The notes under the pieces: model-generated | What the model saw: only the letters and a program-made list of their open reading frames with translations | Database searches by the model: none | What the model was told of the DNA's origin: nothing | Assembly: GCA_039805565.1 (NCBI GenBank) | Contig: JBDLTZ010000009.1 | Location: 1 to 8,948 of the forward strand | DNA from: CALJIC01 sp039805565 | GTDB taxonomy: Bacteria > Chloroflexota > Chloroflexia > Chloroflexales > Roseiflexaceae | DNA: 8,948 bases | Direction: 5' to 3' | Made by a program: the position numbers and the translations under genes | Part shown: positions 1 through 5,935 of the stretch, piece by piece | Layout of the letters: each line of letters starts with the position of its first letter | Numbering within the stretch: the first letter of the stretch is position 1

Positions 1-31
1 TGTCGGCCGCCTCAGCCGGCAGCGCTCCGCC

Positions 32-871
32 TTACTCCAGCCGGGGCGGCCCGCGCCGCACGTGCGCGACGAGCTGCTCCGGCGCGACGCCGAACATCGT
101 GTCCATCCACCAGGTCCCGCCCGCCTCGCGCCAGGGCAGCAGCTTCTCGCGCGCGGCGACCTCGTCCAGGCCCACCGTGCTCCCCTCCACAAGCACGTCG
201 AATGGCGTCTCACGCGTGCGGTTGGCCCTGACGAAGCCCACCATCTCCGCCAGCAGCTCCGGCCGCAGGTCGGTGAATTGGCCGTCAGCGTCCATCACCG
301 CGGGGATCAGCCCGTCGCACTTCAGGACGCGCCGCATCGACTTCATGCGCGGCCACACCCCCACCGTCCAGATCGGCAGGCGCGGCTGCTGCACCGAGGG
401 CGGCGGGTAGTGCATGGTGTCCATCGCGCTGAGGCGCAGGGAGAAGTGCTTCCCGACGTAGTCCTCCTGCTTGGAGCGCAGCAGGATGTCAAGGATATCG
501 ATCCCCTCGTCCAGCATCTCGGCGCGCGTCCTCGCGTCGGTGGGGTAGTCTGGGAACGCCTGCCACCCCATCCAGGTCGCGCCCATGCCCACCCCGAGCA
601 CCGCGCGCCCGCCCGAGAGGTGGTCGAGCGTCGCCGCCTCGGAGGCCAGCTTCCACGGCCGCATCAGGGGCATGGGGGTGAGCATCGTGCCGAGGCGGAT
701 GCGGGTGGTGCGCACGGCGGCGGCGGCCAGCGCCAGCCACGGATCGATGCTCCAGATCGCCTCCCCGACGAAGAACCCGTCCCAGCCGGCGCGCTCGGCC
801 TCGACCGCCATCTCGGCCGCCGCCGCCGCGTTGTTGAGCGGGATCACCAGGCCGATCTTCATAGCTGTCAT
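32..871 (-). CDS. LLM-class flavin-dependent oxidoreductase (luciferase-like)
   Basis: Predicted 279-residue TIM-barrel oxidoreductase of the bacterial luciferase-like family, which uses FMN or F420 to oxidise or reduce small organic substrates in the cytoplasm; the substrate is unknown. The N-terminus has the usual first strand (KIGLVIPL, residues 5-12), then the helix and strand that place 'AGWDGFFVGE' at 28-37. The family block around residues 82-96 (LDHLSGGRAVLGVGM) is clear, preceded by the RPWKLA segment at 71-76. The length is slightly short for the family (usually about 280-350). The start at 871 is preferred over the in-frame ATG at 862 because an AGGAGG-type ribosome site lies 4-5 bases upstream of it. 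The gene follows the ROK kinase on the same strand after 230 bases, so it probably has its own promoter. The family call is secure; cofactor and reaction are not. Confidence 0.9.
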   Translation of the reverse strand: MTAMKIGLVIPLNNAAAAAEMAVEAERAGWDGFFVGEAIWSIDPWLALAAAAVRTTRIRLGTMLTPMPLMRPWKLASEAATLDHLSGGRAVLGVGMGATWMGWQAFPDYPTDARTRAEMLDEGIDILDILLRSKQEDYVGKHFSLRLSAMDTMHYPPPSVQQPRLPIWTVGVWPRMKSMRRVLKCDGLIPAVMDADGQFTDLRPELLAEMVGFVRANRTRETPFDVLVEGSTVGLDEVAAREKLLPWREAGGTWWMDTMFGVAPEQLVAHVRRGPPRLE

Positions 872-1101
872 AGCCCCTCCTCACCCGTACCGAATCGGTA
901 GCCGACCATCAGTGCGCTGACGCGCACCGAAGCGCCCGGCACACATGCGGGGGGCGGGCGCACATCACGTACTGACAGTGGGGCGAGTGTAGCACGCACC
1001 CCGGCCGGCGGGCAGATCACCCCCGTCACACGGGGTGAGCGCCCGGCAACCGGGGCGTACAGCTGCCCGGGGAATACTCTGAAATCGTTTTGCGTTTCGA
1101 T
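872..1101. other. Gap between ROK kinase and LLM oxidoreductase genes, with two hairpins
   Basis: No gene is seen here. There are two perfect 6-bp inverted repeats: GTGCGC/GCGCAC at 912-927 (4-base loop), inside the presumed leader of the LLM gene, and CCCCGT/ACGGGG at 1021-1035 (3-base loop), downstream of the kinase stop. Neither has a T run after it in the leftward direction, so neither is a convincing intrinsic terminator. The gap is long enough to hold a separate promoter for the LLM gene. Confidence 0.5.
986..994 (-). promoter_or_regulatory. Possible extended -10 promoter element for the LLM oxidoreductase gene
   Basis: Read leftward the sequence is TGC followed by TACACT, an extended -10 (TGn) with a 4/6 match to TATAAT. 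No convincing -35 hexamer lies upstream. It would give a leader of roughly 110 bases that includes the 912-927 hairpin. This is a pattern match only. Confidence 0.28.
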
Positions 1102-2136
1102 CTAGCGCTGCGCCTGGTGCTGGTACATGGCCACCAGCGCGGCGCCGATCGACTGCGACAGATCGCCGAGGGCCGCGGGGGCGATGGTGATCTTCCCGCG
1201 CTGCGGCGGCCAGAAGTAGAGCTCGGCCGTCTCGCGCACAATGCGCAGATAGCGCTCGCGGAAGGCGTCGCTGGTGGCGCCGGGGTCCATCAGGCCACCG
1301 CCGATCACGAAGTAGCTCGGGTCGAAGGTCATAGCCAGGTTCGCCACGTGCAGACCCATCGCGCGCGCCTGGAAGTCGAAGATCTCGACCGCCAGCGGGT
1401 CGCCCTGCTGGGCCAGGCCACGCAGCGCGAACGCCCGCTCGCGCATGCTCAGCGTGGAGTGCGCCAGCTCGTGGTCCGGATACTTCGGCAGCCGCTCCTC
1501 GAGCAGGTACGGCAGGCCGGAGAGCGTGGTGTAGACTTCGAAGCAGCCCCAGTCGCGGCCGCAGCCGCAGAGGTAGGGCTTGGTGCCGAGCATCTGGAGC
1601 GGGGCGGGCATGTGGCCGCCCTCCATCCCCGCGAGCCGGTCGCCGTCAAGCGGCAGGCCGTGCTGGTCCACGAAGGCCGCGCCGAGCCCCGAGCCGGGGG
1701 CCAGCATCACCACCGAGCCCGCGCCGCTGCCGCGCACGCGCTGTGCCTCGGCCACGCCGCCCATGTTGCCGTCGTTGCCGAACGCCAGCGGGATCGGCCG
1801 CCCGGCCCGCGCGGAGAGCGCCGCGGCGTAGGCGCCATGCAGGTCGAACCCGGCGAAGCTGGCCGGCAGGTTCGGCGACTTATCGAGCACGCCGTAGCGC
1901 TGGTACGGGCCGGGGATCGCCAGGCCCACCCCCTGCACCTGGTCCCAGCTCAGGCCGTTCTGCGCCAGGTACTCGGTGATCGACTCGACCCAGCCGCGCA
2001 CCACGGCCTCGGGGCCGCCGCTCGAGCCGGTTGGGCGCTGCAGCAGCGTGGTAGAGATGGTGGTGCCGTCCTCCCAGACTCCGCCGACCTTGGATGTGGT
2101 GGCGCCTCCGTCGGTGCCGATGTAGATGTTTCGCAT
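1102..2136 (-). CDS. ROK family sugar kinase
   Basis: A 344-residue ROK-family protein of the hexokinase/actin fold, predicted to transfer phosphate from ATP to a sugar such as glucose, fructose, N-acetylglucosamine or N-acetylmannosamine. Seen: phosphate loop GTDGG (7-11), catalytic-base motif GNDGN with D122, second phosphate loop GSGLG (148-152), EGGH (172-175) and a zinc-type cysteine cluster C190, C192, C198 followed by E200. No N-terminal helix-turn-helix is present, so it is a kinase rather than a ROK repressor. The cluster has one residue more than the usual CxCGxxGCxE pattern. The open frame continues upstream to 2856, but that part overlaps the mutarotase-like gene in another frame; the ATG at 2136 has a GGAGGGG ribosome site about 7 bases upstream. 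That site lies in a short palindrome (2146-2157) that could partly mask it. The substrate is not determined. Confidence 0.92.
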   Translation of the reverse strand: MRNIYIGTDGGATTSKVGGVWEDGTTISTTLLQRPTGSSGGPEAVVRGWVESITEYLAQNGLSWDQVQGVGLAIPGPYQRYGVLDKSPNLPASFAGFDLHGAYAAALSARAGRPIPLAFGNDGNMGGVAEAQRVRGSGAGSVVMLAPGSGLGAAFVDQHGLPLDGDRLAGMEGGHMPAPLQMLGTKPYLCGCGRDWGCFEVYTTLSGLPYLLEERLPKYPDHELAHSTLSMRERAFALRGLAQQGDPLAVEIFDFQARAMGLHVANLAMTFDPSYFVIGGGLMDPGATSDAFRERYLRIVRETAELYFWPPQRGKITIAPAALGDLSQSIGAALVAMYQHQAQR

Positions 2137-2184
2137 GATGTTTCCCCTCCGGGGAGGTTTGGAAGGGCTTCGCCCCTCAAGGAG

Positions 2185-2218
2185 AAAAAAGAATCTTCTC
2201 GGGGGCCTGTGGCCCCCG
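2185..2218 (-). terminator. Terminator-like hairpin after the aldose-epimerase-like gene
   Basis: Read leftward, a GC-only stem GGGGGCC/GGCCCCC (2211-2217 with 2201-2207, extended by one C-G pair) closes a 3-base loop, and a run of six T follows at 2190-2185. About 10 bases separate stem and T run, longer than in a standard intrinsic terminator, so it may act as a weak terminator or attenuator that lowers ROK kinase expression relative to the upstream genes. Confidence 0.42.
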
Positions 2219-2226
2219 GAGCCCCT

Positions 2227-2278
2227 GCTGGAGCGCGTCGAGTTCGCCTGCCCTCGCTGGAGTGCGTCGGGTTCGCCT
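2227..2278. repeat. Two-copy imperfect direct repeat, 29-base period
   Basis: The 23-base units at 2227-2249 and 2256-2278 begin GCTGGAG and end TTCGCCT; they differ at two positions (C/T and A/G). The pair sits between the mutarotase-like stop codon and the terminator-like hairpin. It is non-coding on the leftward transcript. Its function is unknown; a local duplication or part of a dispersed repeat family would both fit. Confidence 0.6.
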
Positions 2279-2287
2279 ACGCCCCAG

Positions 2288-3103
2288 CTAGAAATCGTAG
2301 TCGATCCACCAGGCAGCCTCCTGCCCGGTGGCCACAGTCCGCTCGTAGAAAGGCTCCCAGGAGAAGGTGCGACCATTGCCCCAGATCGGGAAGAAGTCCG
2401 GCACGTAGCTGCACGTGGCAGACACGAGCCCCAGCAGCGGGTGGCGCTGGAGCACCACCAGGTTCGTCTGCGCGTCGTGGTCGAGCGCCTGGTAGTGTCC
2501 CTCGGCCCACGGCCACCCCTTCCGCGCCACAAAGCCGCTCTCGGCCAGCTCGTACCCCGCGTTCTCCGGCATCCGCGCGGCAATGTTGAGGCGGCAGAGA
2601 TCGTCGGTCTCGGGCTGCGGGTAGAAAGGGTGCGGGAACCAGCGCAGCGGCACGAACAGCTCCCCGGTGTTCCGCAGCCACGCCGCCGAGCGCACCGTCC
2701 GCCCGCGCAGCCGCACGGTGCGCTCGAGCTCCAGCGCGTACCCGCCGTATGCGTGTGCGGTACGCATCCGGATCTCGCCATCCCCCTGCTGCACCTCCCA
2801 CACGCAGGGCTCGAGGATCTGGTGCGCCTCGAGGTCGCACACCCCAATCCCGACAATCAGCGCCACGTGGCTCGCGCCGCCGGGGTCCCGCAGCGGGCTC
2901 TGGTTGAAAGCGTCCGGGATGCCCTGGCCGTCGAACCAGTTGAAGCTGTCGGGGTACGTGGGTCCGGAGAGCAGCGGGCCGCGGCGGCGGTCCTCCACCT
3001 GGAAGATGTAGCCACCGGTGCAGTAGCGCGTGCCGAACCGCTCCGAGTCGGCCACCGGGTCGAGCACAGACACGGTCAGCGCGTCGTTCGAGAGCTCATA
3101 CAT
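2288..3103 (-). CDS. Aldose 1-epimerase-like protein (galactose mutarotase superfamily)
   Basis: A 271-residue protein that looks like a beta-sandwich of the galactose mutarotase-like superfamily, which interconverts sugar anomers or binds carbohydrate. Supporting blocks are FGTRYCTGGYIFQV (23-36), the central ELERTVRL strand followed by 'RNTGELFVPLRWFPHPFY' (144-161), and GNGRTFSWEPFYE (242-254). H158 and E250 are candidates for the catalytic acid and base by position, but this is inferred from family pattern rather than alignment. The protein is somewhat short for GalM (about 300-350), and a non-catalytic or specialised sugar-acid role is possible. The start at 3103 follows an AGGAAGAGGA purine stretch about 10 bases upstream. 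It lies 59 bases after the dehydrogenase gene on the same strand, and ROK kinase follows after 151 bases, consistent with a sugar-use operon. No signal peptide is seen. Confidence 0.78.
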   Translation of the reverse strand: MYELSNDALTVSVLDPVADSERFGTRYCTGGYIFQVEDRRRGPLLSGPTYPDSFNWFDGQGIPDAFNQSPLRDPGGASHVALIVGIGVCDLEAHQILEPCVWEVQQGDGEIRMRTAHAYGGYALELERTVRLRGRTVRSAAWLRNTGELFVPLRWFPHPFYPQPETDDLCRLNIAARMPENAGYELAESGFVARKGWPWAEGHYQALDHDAQTNLVVLQRHPLLGLVSATCSYVPDFFPIWGNGRTFSWEPFYERTVATGQEAAWWIDYDF

Positions 3104-3128
3104 CGCTGGAGAGTCCTCTTCCTGTTAG

Positions 3129-3144
3129 TCGCCGCGGGCGGCGA
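3129..3144. repeat. 6-bp hairpin between dehydrogenase and mutarotase-like genes
   Basis: TCGCCG and CGGCGA form a perfect inverted repeat around a 4-base loop, in the 59-base gap. No T run follows on the leftward strand, so it is more likely an mRNA stability or processing element, or chance in GC-rich DNA, than a terminator. Confidence 0.35.
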
Positions 3145-3162
3145 TCTGACGGTGGCCTTATT

Positions 3163-4074
3163 CTACTCCACGCCGGGCACGCGCACGCCGGCCTGGTCGG
3201 CCAGCACCTTGATCACCCCGGCGCCGCTGCGCTGCCCCTGCCCGGCCATCAGCGCCGCATCGTAGAGCGCGTGCGTCAGCTCGGTGACCGGCGCGGGCAC
3301 CCCGAGCGTCGCGGCAGCCTCCAGCGCGTACGCCCCGTCCTTGTGGTGCAGCGTTAGCTCTCGCCCGGCCCCGAGGTCGGCTGCGCGCAGCTGGCCGTAC
3401 ATCTGGTCCAGCACCCGTGAGCCCCCATGCCCCCCGCTCACCGCCGCGTACACCGCGTCGAGGTCGGCGCCGGCCTTGAGCGCCAGCACAAAGGCCTCGG
3501 CGATCGCGCAGAACGAGGCCTCCATGAGGATCTGGTTCACCAGCTTGGCCACCAGCCCCATGCCGTTCCCGCCGATATAGGTGATCGTGGTGCCGAGGGC
3601 CGCCAGGACCGGCCGACAGCGCTCGAACGCTCCCTGGTCCCCGCCGACCATGATGCTCAGGGACGCCGTGCGCGCCCCACTCTCGCCGCCGCTCACAGGC
3701 GCGTCGAGCATGAGCGCGCCGCGCCCCGCCACCAGCGCCGCCAGCCGCTGGCTCGTGGCCAGCTTGCTGGTGCCCATGTCCAGCAGCACCTGGCCCGGCC
3801 GCAGATGCGCGATCACACCCTCGGGCCCCTCGGCCGCCGCCAGCAGCGCCTCGTCGCTTGGCAGCATGGTGATCACCACCCCCGCGCGCGCCACCGCTTC
3901 GGCCGCGGAGTCCGCCGCCTCGATCCCGTCCCCGGACAGCGCGGCGAGGTTGGCCGGGGCCACATCGTACGCCGCCACTGCAAACCCGGCGCGACGCAGG
4001 TTGCGCGCCATCGGCCCGCCCATGCGCCCCACCCCGATCACCGCCACAGCCTCGCCCGTCGGCAGGCTCGTCAT
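3163..4074 (-). CDS. NAD(P)-dependent beta-hydroxyacid dehydrogenase (3-hydroxyisobutyrate dehydrogenase / tartronate semialdehyde reductase family)
   Basis: A 303-residue cytoplasmic enzyme expected to interconvert a beta-hydroxyacid and its semialdehyde with NAD(P). The Rossmann motif GVGRMG is at 14-19, the substrate-binding signature DAPVSGG at 124-130, the catalytic lysine K177 in GLVAKLVNQ (173-181), and the conserved KD pair at 245-246. The length is typical. The frame stays open upstream to 4203, but the ATG at 4074 has a near-perfect AAGGAGGTG ribosome site 5-7 bases ahead and begins just before the Rossmann strand, so it is the real start. It is the first gene of the leftward group and is divergent from the TIM-barrel isomerase gene. 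Candidate products include glycerate, 3-hydroxyisobutyrate or a sulfonated or sugar-derived C3 acid; the sequence does not decide. Confidence 0.93.
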   Translation of the reverse strand: MTSLPTGEAVAVIGVGRMGGPMARNLRRAGFAVAAYDVAPANLAALSGDGIEAADSAAEAVARAGVVITMLPSDEALLAAAEGPEGVIAHLRPGQVLLDMGTSKLATSQRLAALVAGRGALMLDAPVSGGESGARTASLSIMVGGDQGAFERCRPVLAALGTTITYIGGNGMGLVAKLVNQILMEASFCAIAEAFVLALKAGADLDAVYAAVSGGHGGSRVLDQMYGQLRAADLGAGRELTLHHKDGAYALEAAATLGVPAPVTELTHALYDAALMAGQGQRSGAGVIKVLADQAGVRVPGVE

Positions 4075-4114
4075 GGTCACACCTCCTTGTGCTGCGTCGC
4101 GCGCTGCTCTGGCG

Positions 4115-4120
4115 ATCCTA
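4115..4120 (-). promoter_or_regulatory. Possible -10 element for the dehydrogenase-led group
   Basis: Leftward TAGGAT (4/6 match to TATAAT) lies about 41 bases before the dehydrogenase start, which would leave a leader of about 34 bases. There is no good -35. The same GGTAGGAT octamer occurs before the short-chain dehydrogenase gene at 8313-8320, which gives slight extra support. Confidence 0.3.
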
Positions 4121-4236
4121 CCGCTGCGAGCGGCAGGGTTTCGCGAGCTGCGCCCCAGCCCCCCGCATCGCGCTAGCGCGCCTGCTGACATGCTACCGGC
4201 CAATTGTACGGCACGCTGCCCTCAGCACTGCACTCT

Positions 4237-4263
4237 CAAGACCAAGACTCAAGACTCAAGACT
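4237..4263. repeat. Heptamer tandem repeat (CAAGACT)
   Basis: Three perfect CAAGACT units run at 4243-4263, preceded by a 6-base partial copy CAAGAC at 4237-4242 and followed by a degenerate CAAACCCT. It is non-coding. Short heptamer tandem repeats are known in cyanobacterial and some other genomes, where copy number varies between strains. It lies between the two divergent promoters. Confidence 0.8.
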
Positions 4264-4316
4264 CAAACCCTCATCAGCCCTGGCACGCATTGTGCTTCAC
4301 TCGTCCGCAGAACCGA

Positions 4317-4337
4317 TGACGATCGCGGCGGTCGTCA
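4317..4337. repeat. 9-bp inverted repeat upstream of the isomerase gene
   Basis: TGACGATCG and CGGTCGTCA pair around a CGG loop, with a single T-G wobble. It could be a DNA operator half-site pair or an RNA hairpin. No T run follows. It is 17 bases upstream of the larger nested fold. Confidence 0.6.
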
Positions 4338-4353
4338 CGGAGACGCTGGTAAG

Positions 4354-4438
4354 TGTCACAGGAGAGCACCACGCCGCCCCCAAAGCTCCCCACGGTCGCC
4401 CGAGAGGGCGGCCGTTTCCTCGTTGGCGGCGTGTGACA
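4354..4438 (+). other. Nested 85-base inverted-repeat structure with GNRA-type tetraloop
   Basis: Three arms nest. TGTCA (4354-4358) pairs with TGACA (4434-4438); CACGCCGCC (4370-4378) pairs perfectly with GGCGGCGTG (4425-4433); and ACGGTCGCCC (4392-4401) pairs with GGGCGGCCGT (4406-4415) with one wobble, closing a GAGA loop. The left side carries an 11-base bulge (4359-4369), and an internal loop of 13 and 9 bases lies between the middle and inner stems. As rightward RNA this resembles a structured leader or small RNA. Against that, a promoter-like -35 overlaps its 3' arm, so it may instead be a DNA-level operator region. It matches no riboswitch class that I recognise. Confidence 0.5.
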
Positions 4439-4461
4439 GATCGGCGCTCCGGCGGTATCCT
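4433..4461 (+). promoter_or_regulatory. Candidate sigma-70-type promoter of the isomerase gene
   Basis: GTGACA at 4433-4438 (5/6 match to TTGACA) and TATCCT at 4456-4461 (4/6 match to TATAAT) are separated by the ideal 17 bases. Transcription would begin near 4468, leaving a leader of about 26 bases with the AGGAGG ribosome site. The -35 lies inside the 3' arm of the nested inverted repeat, so a protein bound there could control this promoter. Confidence 0.45.
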
Positions 4462-4493
4462 TGCGGCTGTCACCAATCAGCAGGAGGGCAGCC

Positions 4494-5465
4494 ATGACCG
4501 AGCCACACGCCATCAAGTTCGCCACCGACCTCGTCACCTTCTACGCTCCGTCGTTCTGGGGTGCATCAGGCGCGATGAGCAACCTCAATATCCTCGGTGG
4601 TGCTTGGGACCCGCTGCGCTTCTGGGAGCGCATCCTGGACGCCTCGAGCGACGCGGGCCTCGACGGCATCGAGATCACCTTCGCGCCCGGGAACTGGCTC
4701 AGCGCGCTCGAGGCCTACGGCACCGCCGAGGGCTTCTCGGCCGCCATGCGCGACCGCGGCCTGGAGCTGTGCAGCGGCTACCTCTCGACGCGCATCCCGC
4801 GCACCGACCGTCACGCCGACCTCGCCAACCCCGCAGACCACGACACGATGGTGGGCATGGCCGACGAGTACGCCGCCTTCCTCAAGACCTGCGGCTCGTC
4901 GATCATGGTGGCCTCGCTGCCGCTGCGCCACAGCCAGGATGCGCAGCCGCCGCTGTTCGTGGACCTGAAGCTGGCCGAGTCGATGGCCGGCGCGCTCAAC
5001 CGGATGGGCGCCGCCGCCATGCGCCACGGCGTGCGGCTCGCGCTCCACCCCGAGGCCTTCAGCATGTTCCGCAACAGCCGTGACGTCGATCTGTTCATGC
5101 TGCTGACCGACCCGACCTACGTGTTCCTCTGCCCGGATACGGCGCAGTTCACGGTGGCCGGCTCCAATCCGATCGAGATCGTCAGCCGCCACCGTGACCG
5201 GCTGGTGCTCACTCACTGGAAGGACGCCACCGGCCCCGCCCCGGCCGATACACCGATCGACGAGGGTATCTACGACCGGCAGGTGCAGTGGTTCGCCGCG
5301 GTGGGCGCAGGCGTGGTGGACTGGCCGGCCTGGGCGCGCCTGCTGCGCGACCTGCGCTACCGCGGCTGGGCGGTCTTCGAGCTCGATGCGTCACCGGACC
5401 CGGTGGGCGATCTGCGGCGCATCATGGGCTACGTCCGCGGATCGCTGGCCCATATCTACAGCTAA
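4494..5465 (+). CDS. Sugar phosphate isomerase/epimerase-type TIM barrel
   Basis: A 323-residue protein of the xylose-isomerase-like TIM barrel superfamily, whose members (inosose dehydratase, hydroxypyruvate isomerase, tagatose epimerase) act on sugars or keto acids with a divalent metal. Seen: strand DGIEIT (57-62) with E60, HPE (185-187), the segment LCPDTAQFTVAG (212-223) with D215, HWKDA (241-245), GAGVVDWPAW (271-280) and E296 in VFELD. These are the usual places of the metal and substrate ligands, and the order resembles the inosose-dehydratase branch. The start at 4494 has AGGAGG 7-8 bases upstream; in-frame codons back to 4461 lack such a site. It is divergent from the beta-hydroxyacid dehydrogenase and probably part of the same pathway. 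The exact reaction is unknown; an epimerase, isomerase or dehydratase are all possible. Confidence 0.88.
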   Translation: MTEPHAIKFATDLVTFYAPSFWGASGAMSNLNILGGAWDPLRFWERILDASSDAGLDGIEITFAPGNWLSALEAYGTAEGFSAAMRDRGLELCSGYLSTRIPRTDRHADLANPADHDTMVGMADEYAAFLKTCGSSIMVASLPLRHSQDAQPPLFVDLKLAESMAGALNRMGAAAMRHGVRLALHPEAFSMFRNSRDVDLFMLLTDPTYVFLCPDTAQFTVAGSNPIEIVSRHRDRLVLTHWKDATGPAPADTPIDEGIYDRQVQWFAAVGAGVVDWPAWARLLRDLRYRGWAVFELDASPDPVGDLRRIMGYVRGSLAHIYS

Positions 5466-5505
5466 GTCAATTAGTGGCACGACTTGTGCTTTATAGGTCA
5501 ACAGC

Positions 5506-5521
5506 TGTGCCGTGAGGCACA
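5506..5521 (+). repeat. Short hairpin in the leader of the GlsB-type gene
   Basis: TGTGCC and GGCACA pair around GTGA, which is a GNRA-type loop in RNA. It ends 9 bases before the AAAGGAG ribosome site. It could stabilise the message or tune translation of the small membrane protein. A weak -10 (TATAGG, 5492-5497) lies just upstream. Confidence 0.35.
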
Positions 5522-5544
5522 CATTGATACAAAGGAGCACGGAC

Positions 5545-5820
5545 GTGATCAACCTGATTCTCTGGCTGCTGTTCGGGGCCCTGGTCGGCTGGCTGGCGAG
5601 CATTGTGATGGGGCGCGACGCCCAGCAGGGCGCGCTGATGAACATCATCGTCGGCATCATCGGCGCGTTCCTGGGCGGGTTCCTTCTGAGTGCGCTCACG
5701 GGCAACGGCATGGCTATCACGAACAACGTATTCGACCTCTCGTCGCTGCTGGTGGCCTTCGTCGGAGCCGTGGTGCTGCTGGCGATCGTCAACCTTGCCA
5801 CCCGCGGCCGAGTCCGCTAG
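5545..5820 (+). CDS. GlsB/YeaQ/YmgE family stress-response membrane protein
   Basis: A 91-residue, very hydrophobic protein with three predicted membrane segments, roughly residues 4-22, 31-53 and 66-84. The glycine-rich middle segment (IIVGIIGAFLGGFLL, 34-48) and the opening pattern 'WLLFGALVGWLA' are hallmarks of the GlsB/YeaQ/YmgE family (transglycosylase-associated protein). These are small inner-membrane proteins linked to general and cell-envelope stress in several bacteria, with no defined biochemical activity. A GTG start at 5545 is chosen because AAAGGAG sits 7 bases upstream and it opens directly on the first membrane helix; a frame-compatible GTG at 5512 would add 11 unlike residues and falls in the leader hairpin. 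It follows the isomerase by 79 bases and may have its own promoter. It has no evident link to sugar metabolism. Confidence 0.9.
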   Translation: MINLILWLLFGALVGWLASIVMGRDAQQGALMNIIVGIIGAFLGGFLLSALTGNGMAITNNVFDLSSLLVAFVGAVVLLAIVNLATRGRVR

Positions 5821-5858
5821 CCCACGGCCCTTCATGTAAGAGGCATCGAATATCAACG

Positions 5859-5926
5859 TCAGACCTACTGGGTGCAGAGAGGACTGGGGCAAACGCCCCG
5901 GTCCTCTCTGCACCCAGTAGGTCTGG
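5859..5926. mobile_element. 68-bp near-perfect palindrome bracketed by CAACG direct repeats (MITE-like)
   Basis: The arms 5860-5890 and 5895-5925 pair over all 31 positions with one T-G wobble, around an AAAC loop; the outer T5859/G5926 adds another wobble. Directly outside are identical 5-mers CAACG at 5854-5858 and 5927-5931, as expected of a target-site duplication. The element lies in the gap between convergent genes. No T run follows on either strand, so a standard intrinsic terminator is unlikely, although the hairpin could still stop or stabilise transcripts from both sides. The palindrome is seen directly; the mobile nature is inferred. Confidence 0.6.
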
Positions 5927-5935
5927 CAACGATGT

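Larger units (their letters stand above)
4075..4493. other. 419-base divergent gene-free region rich in inverted repeats
   Basis: This region separates the leftward dehydrogenase gene from the rightward isomerase gene. Besides the elements listed separately, it holds a 12-base perfect palindrome CGCGCTAGCGCG at 4169-4180. Open frames crossing it have no recognisable protein content. The stretch near 4200-4320 is visibly less GC-rich than the flanking genes. Divergent promoters and their control sites are expected here. Confidence 0.7.

Noticed and set aside
62..901. Rightward 279-codon frame antisense to the LLM oxidoreductase
   Set aside because: It is His, Arg and Pro-rich with no family signature; the opposite strand has clear LLM motifs.
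1090..2589. Rightward 499-codon open frame antisense to the ROK kinase
   Set aside because: It is Arg, His, Pro and Ala-rich with no recognisable motif, and lies opposite a gene with complete ROK motifs; it is a by-product of GC-rich codon use.
2137..2856. 240-codon upstream extension of the ROK kinase frame
   Set aside because: It is Arg, Cys and Ser-rich, overlaps the mutarotase-like gene in another frame, and the kinase has its own ribosome site and phosphate loop at 2136.
4237..4263. CRISPR-like array
   Set aside because: The units are 7 bases with no spacers; it is a simple tandem repeat and no cas gene is present.
4270..4277. CUGAUGAG on the leftward strand, like a hammerhead ribozyme core
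   Set aside because: No matching GAAA core segment or flanking stems are found nearby.
3581..5083. Rightward 500-codon open frame spanning the divergent region
   Set aside because: It is antisense to the dehydrogenase and out of frame with the isomerase, and the composition is Arg/Ala/Pro-rich without domains.
5858..5927. Palindrome as a classical intrinsic terminator
   Set aside because: No T run follows on either strand; the stem is much longer than usual and has direct repeats outside it.
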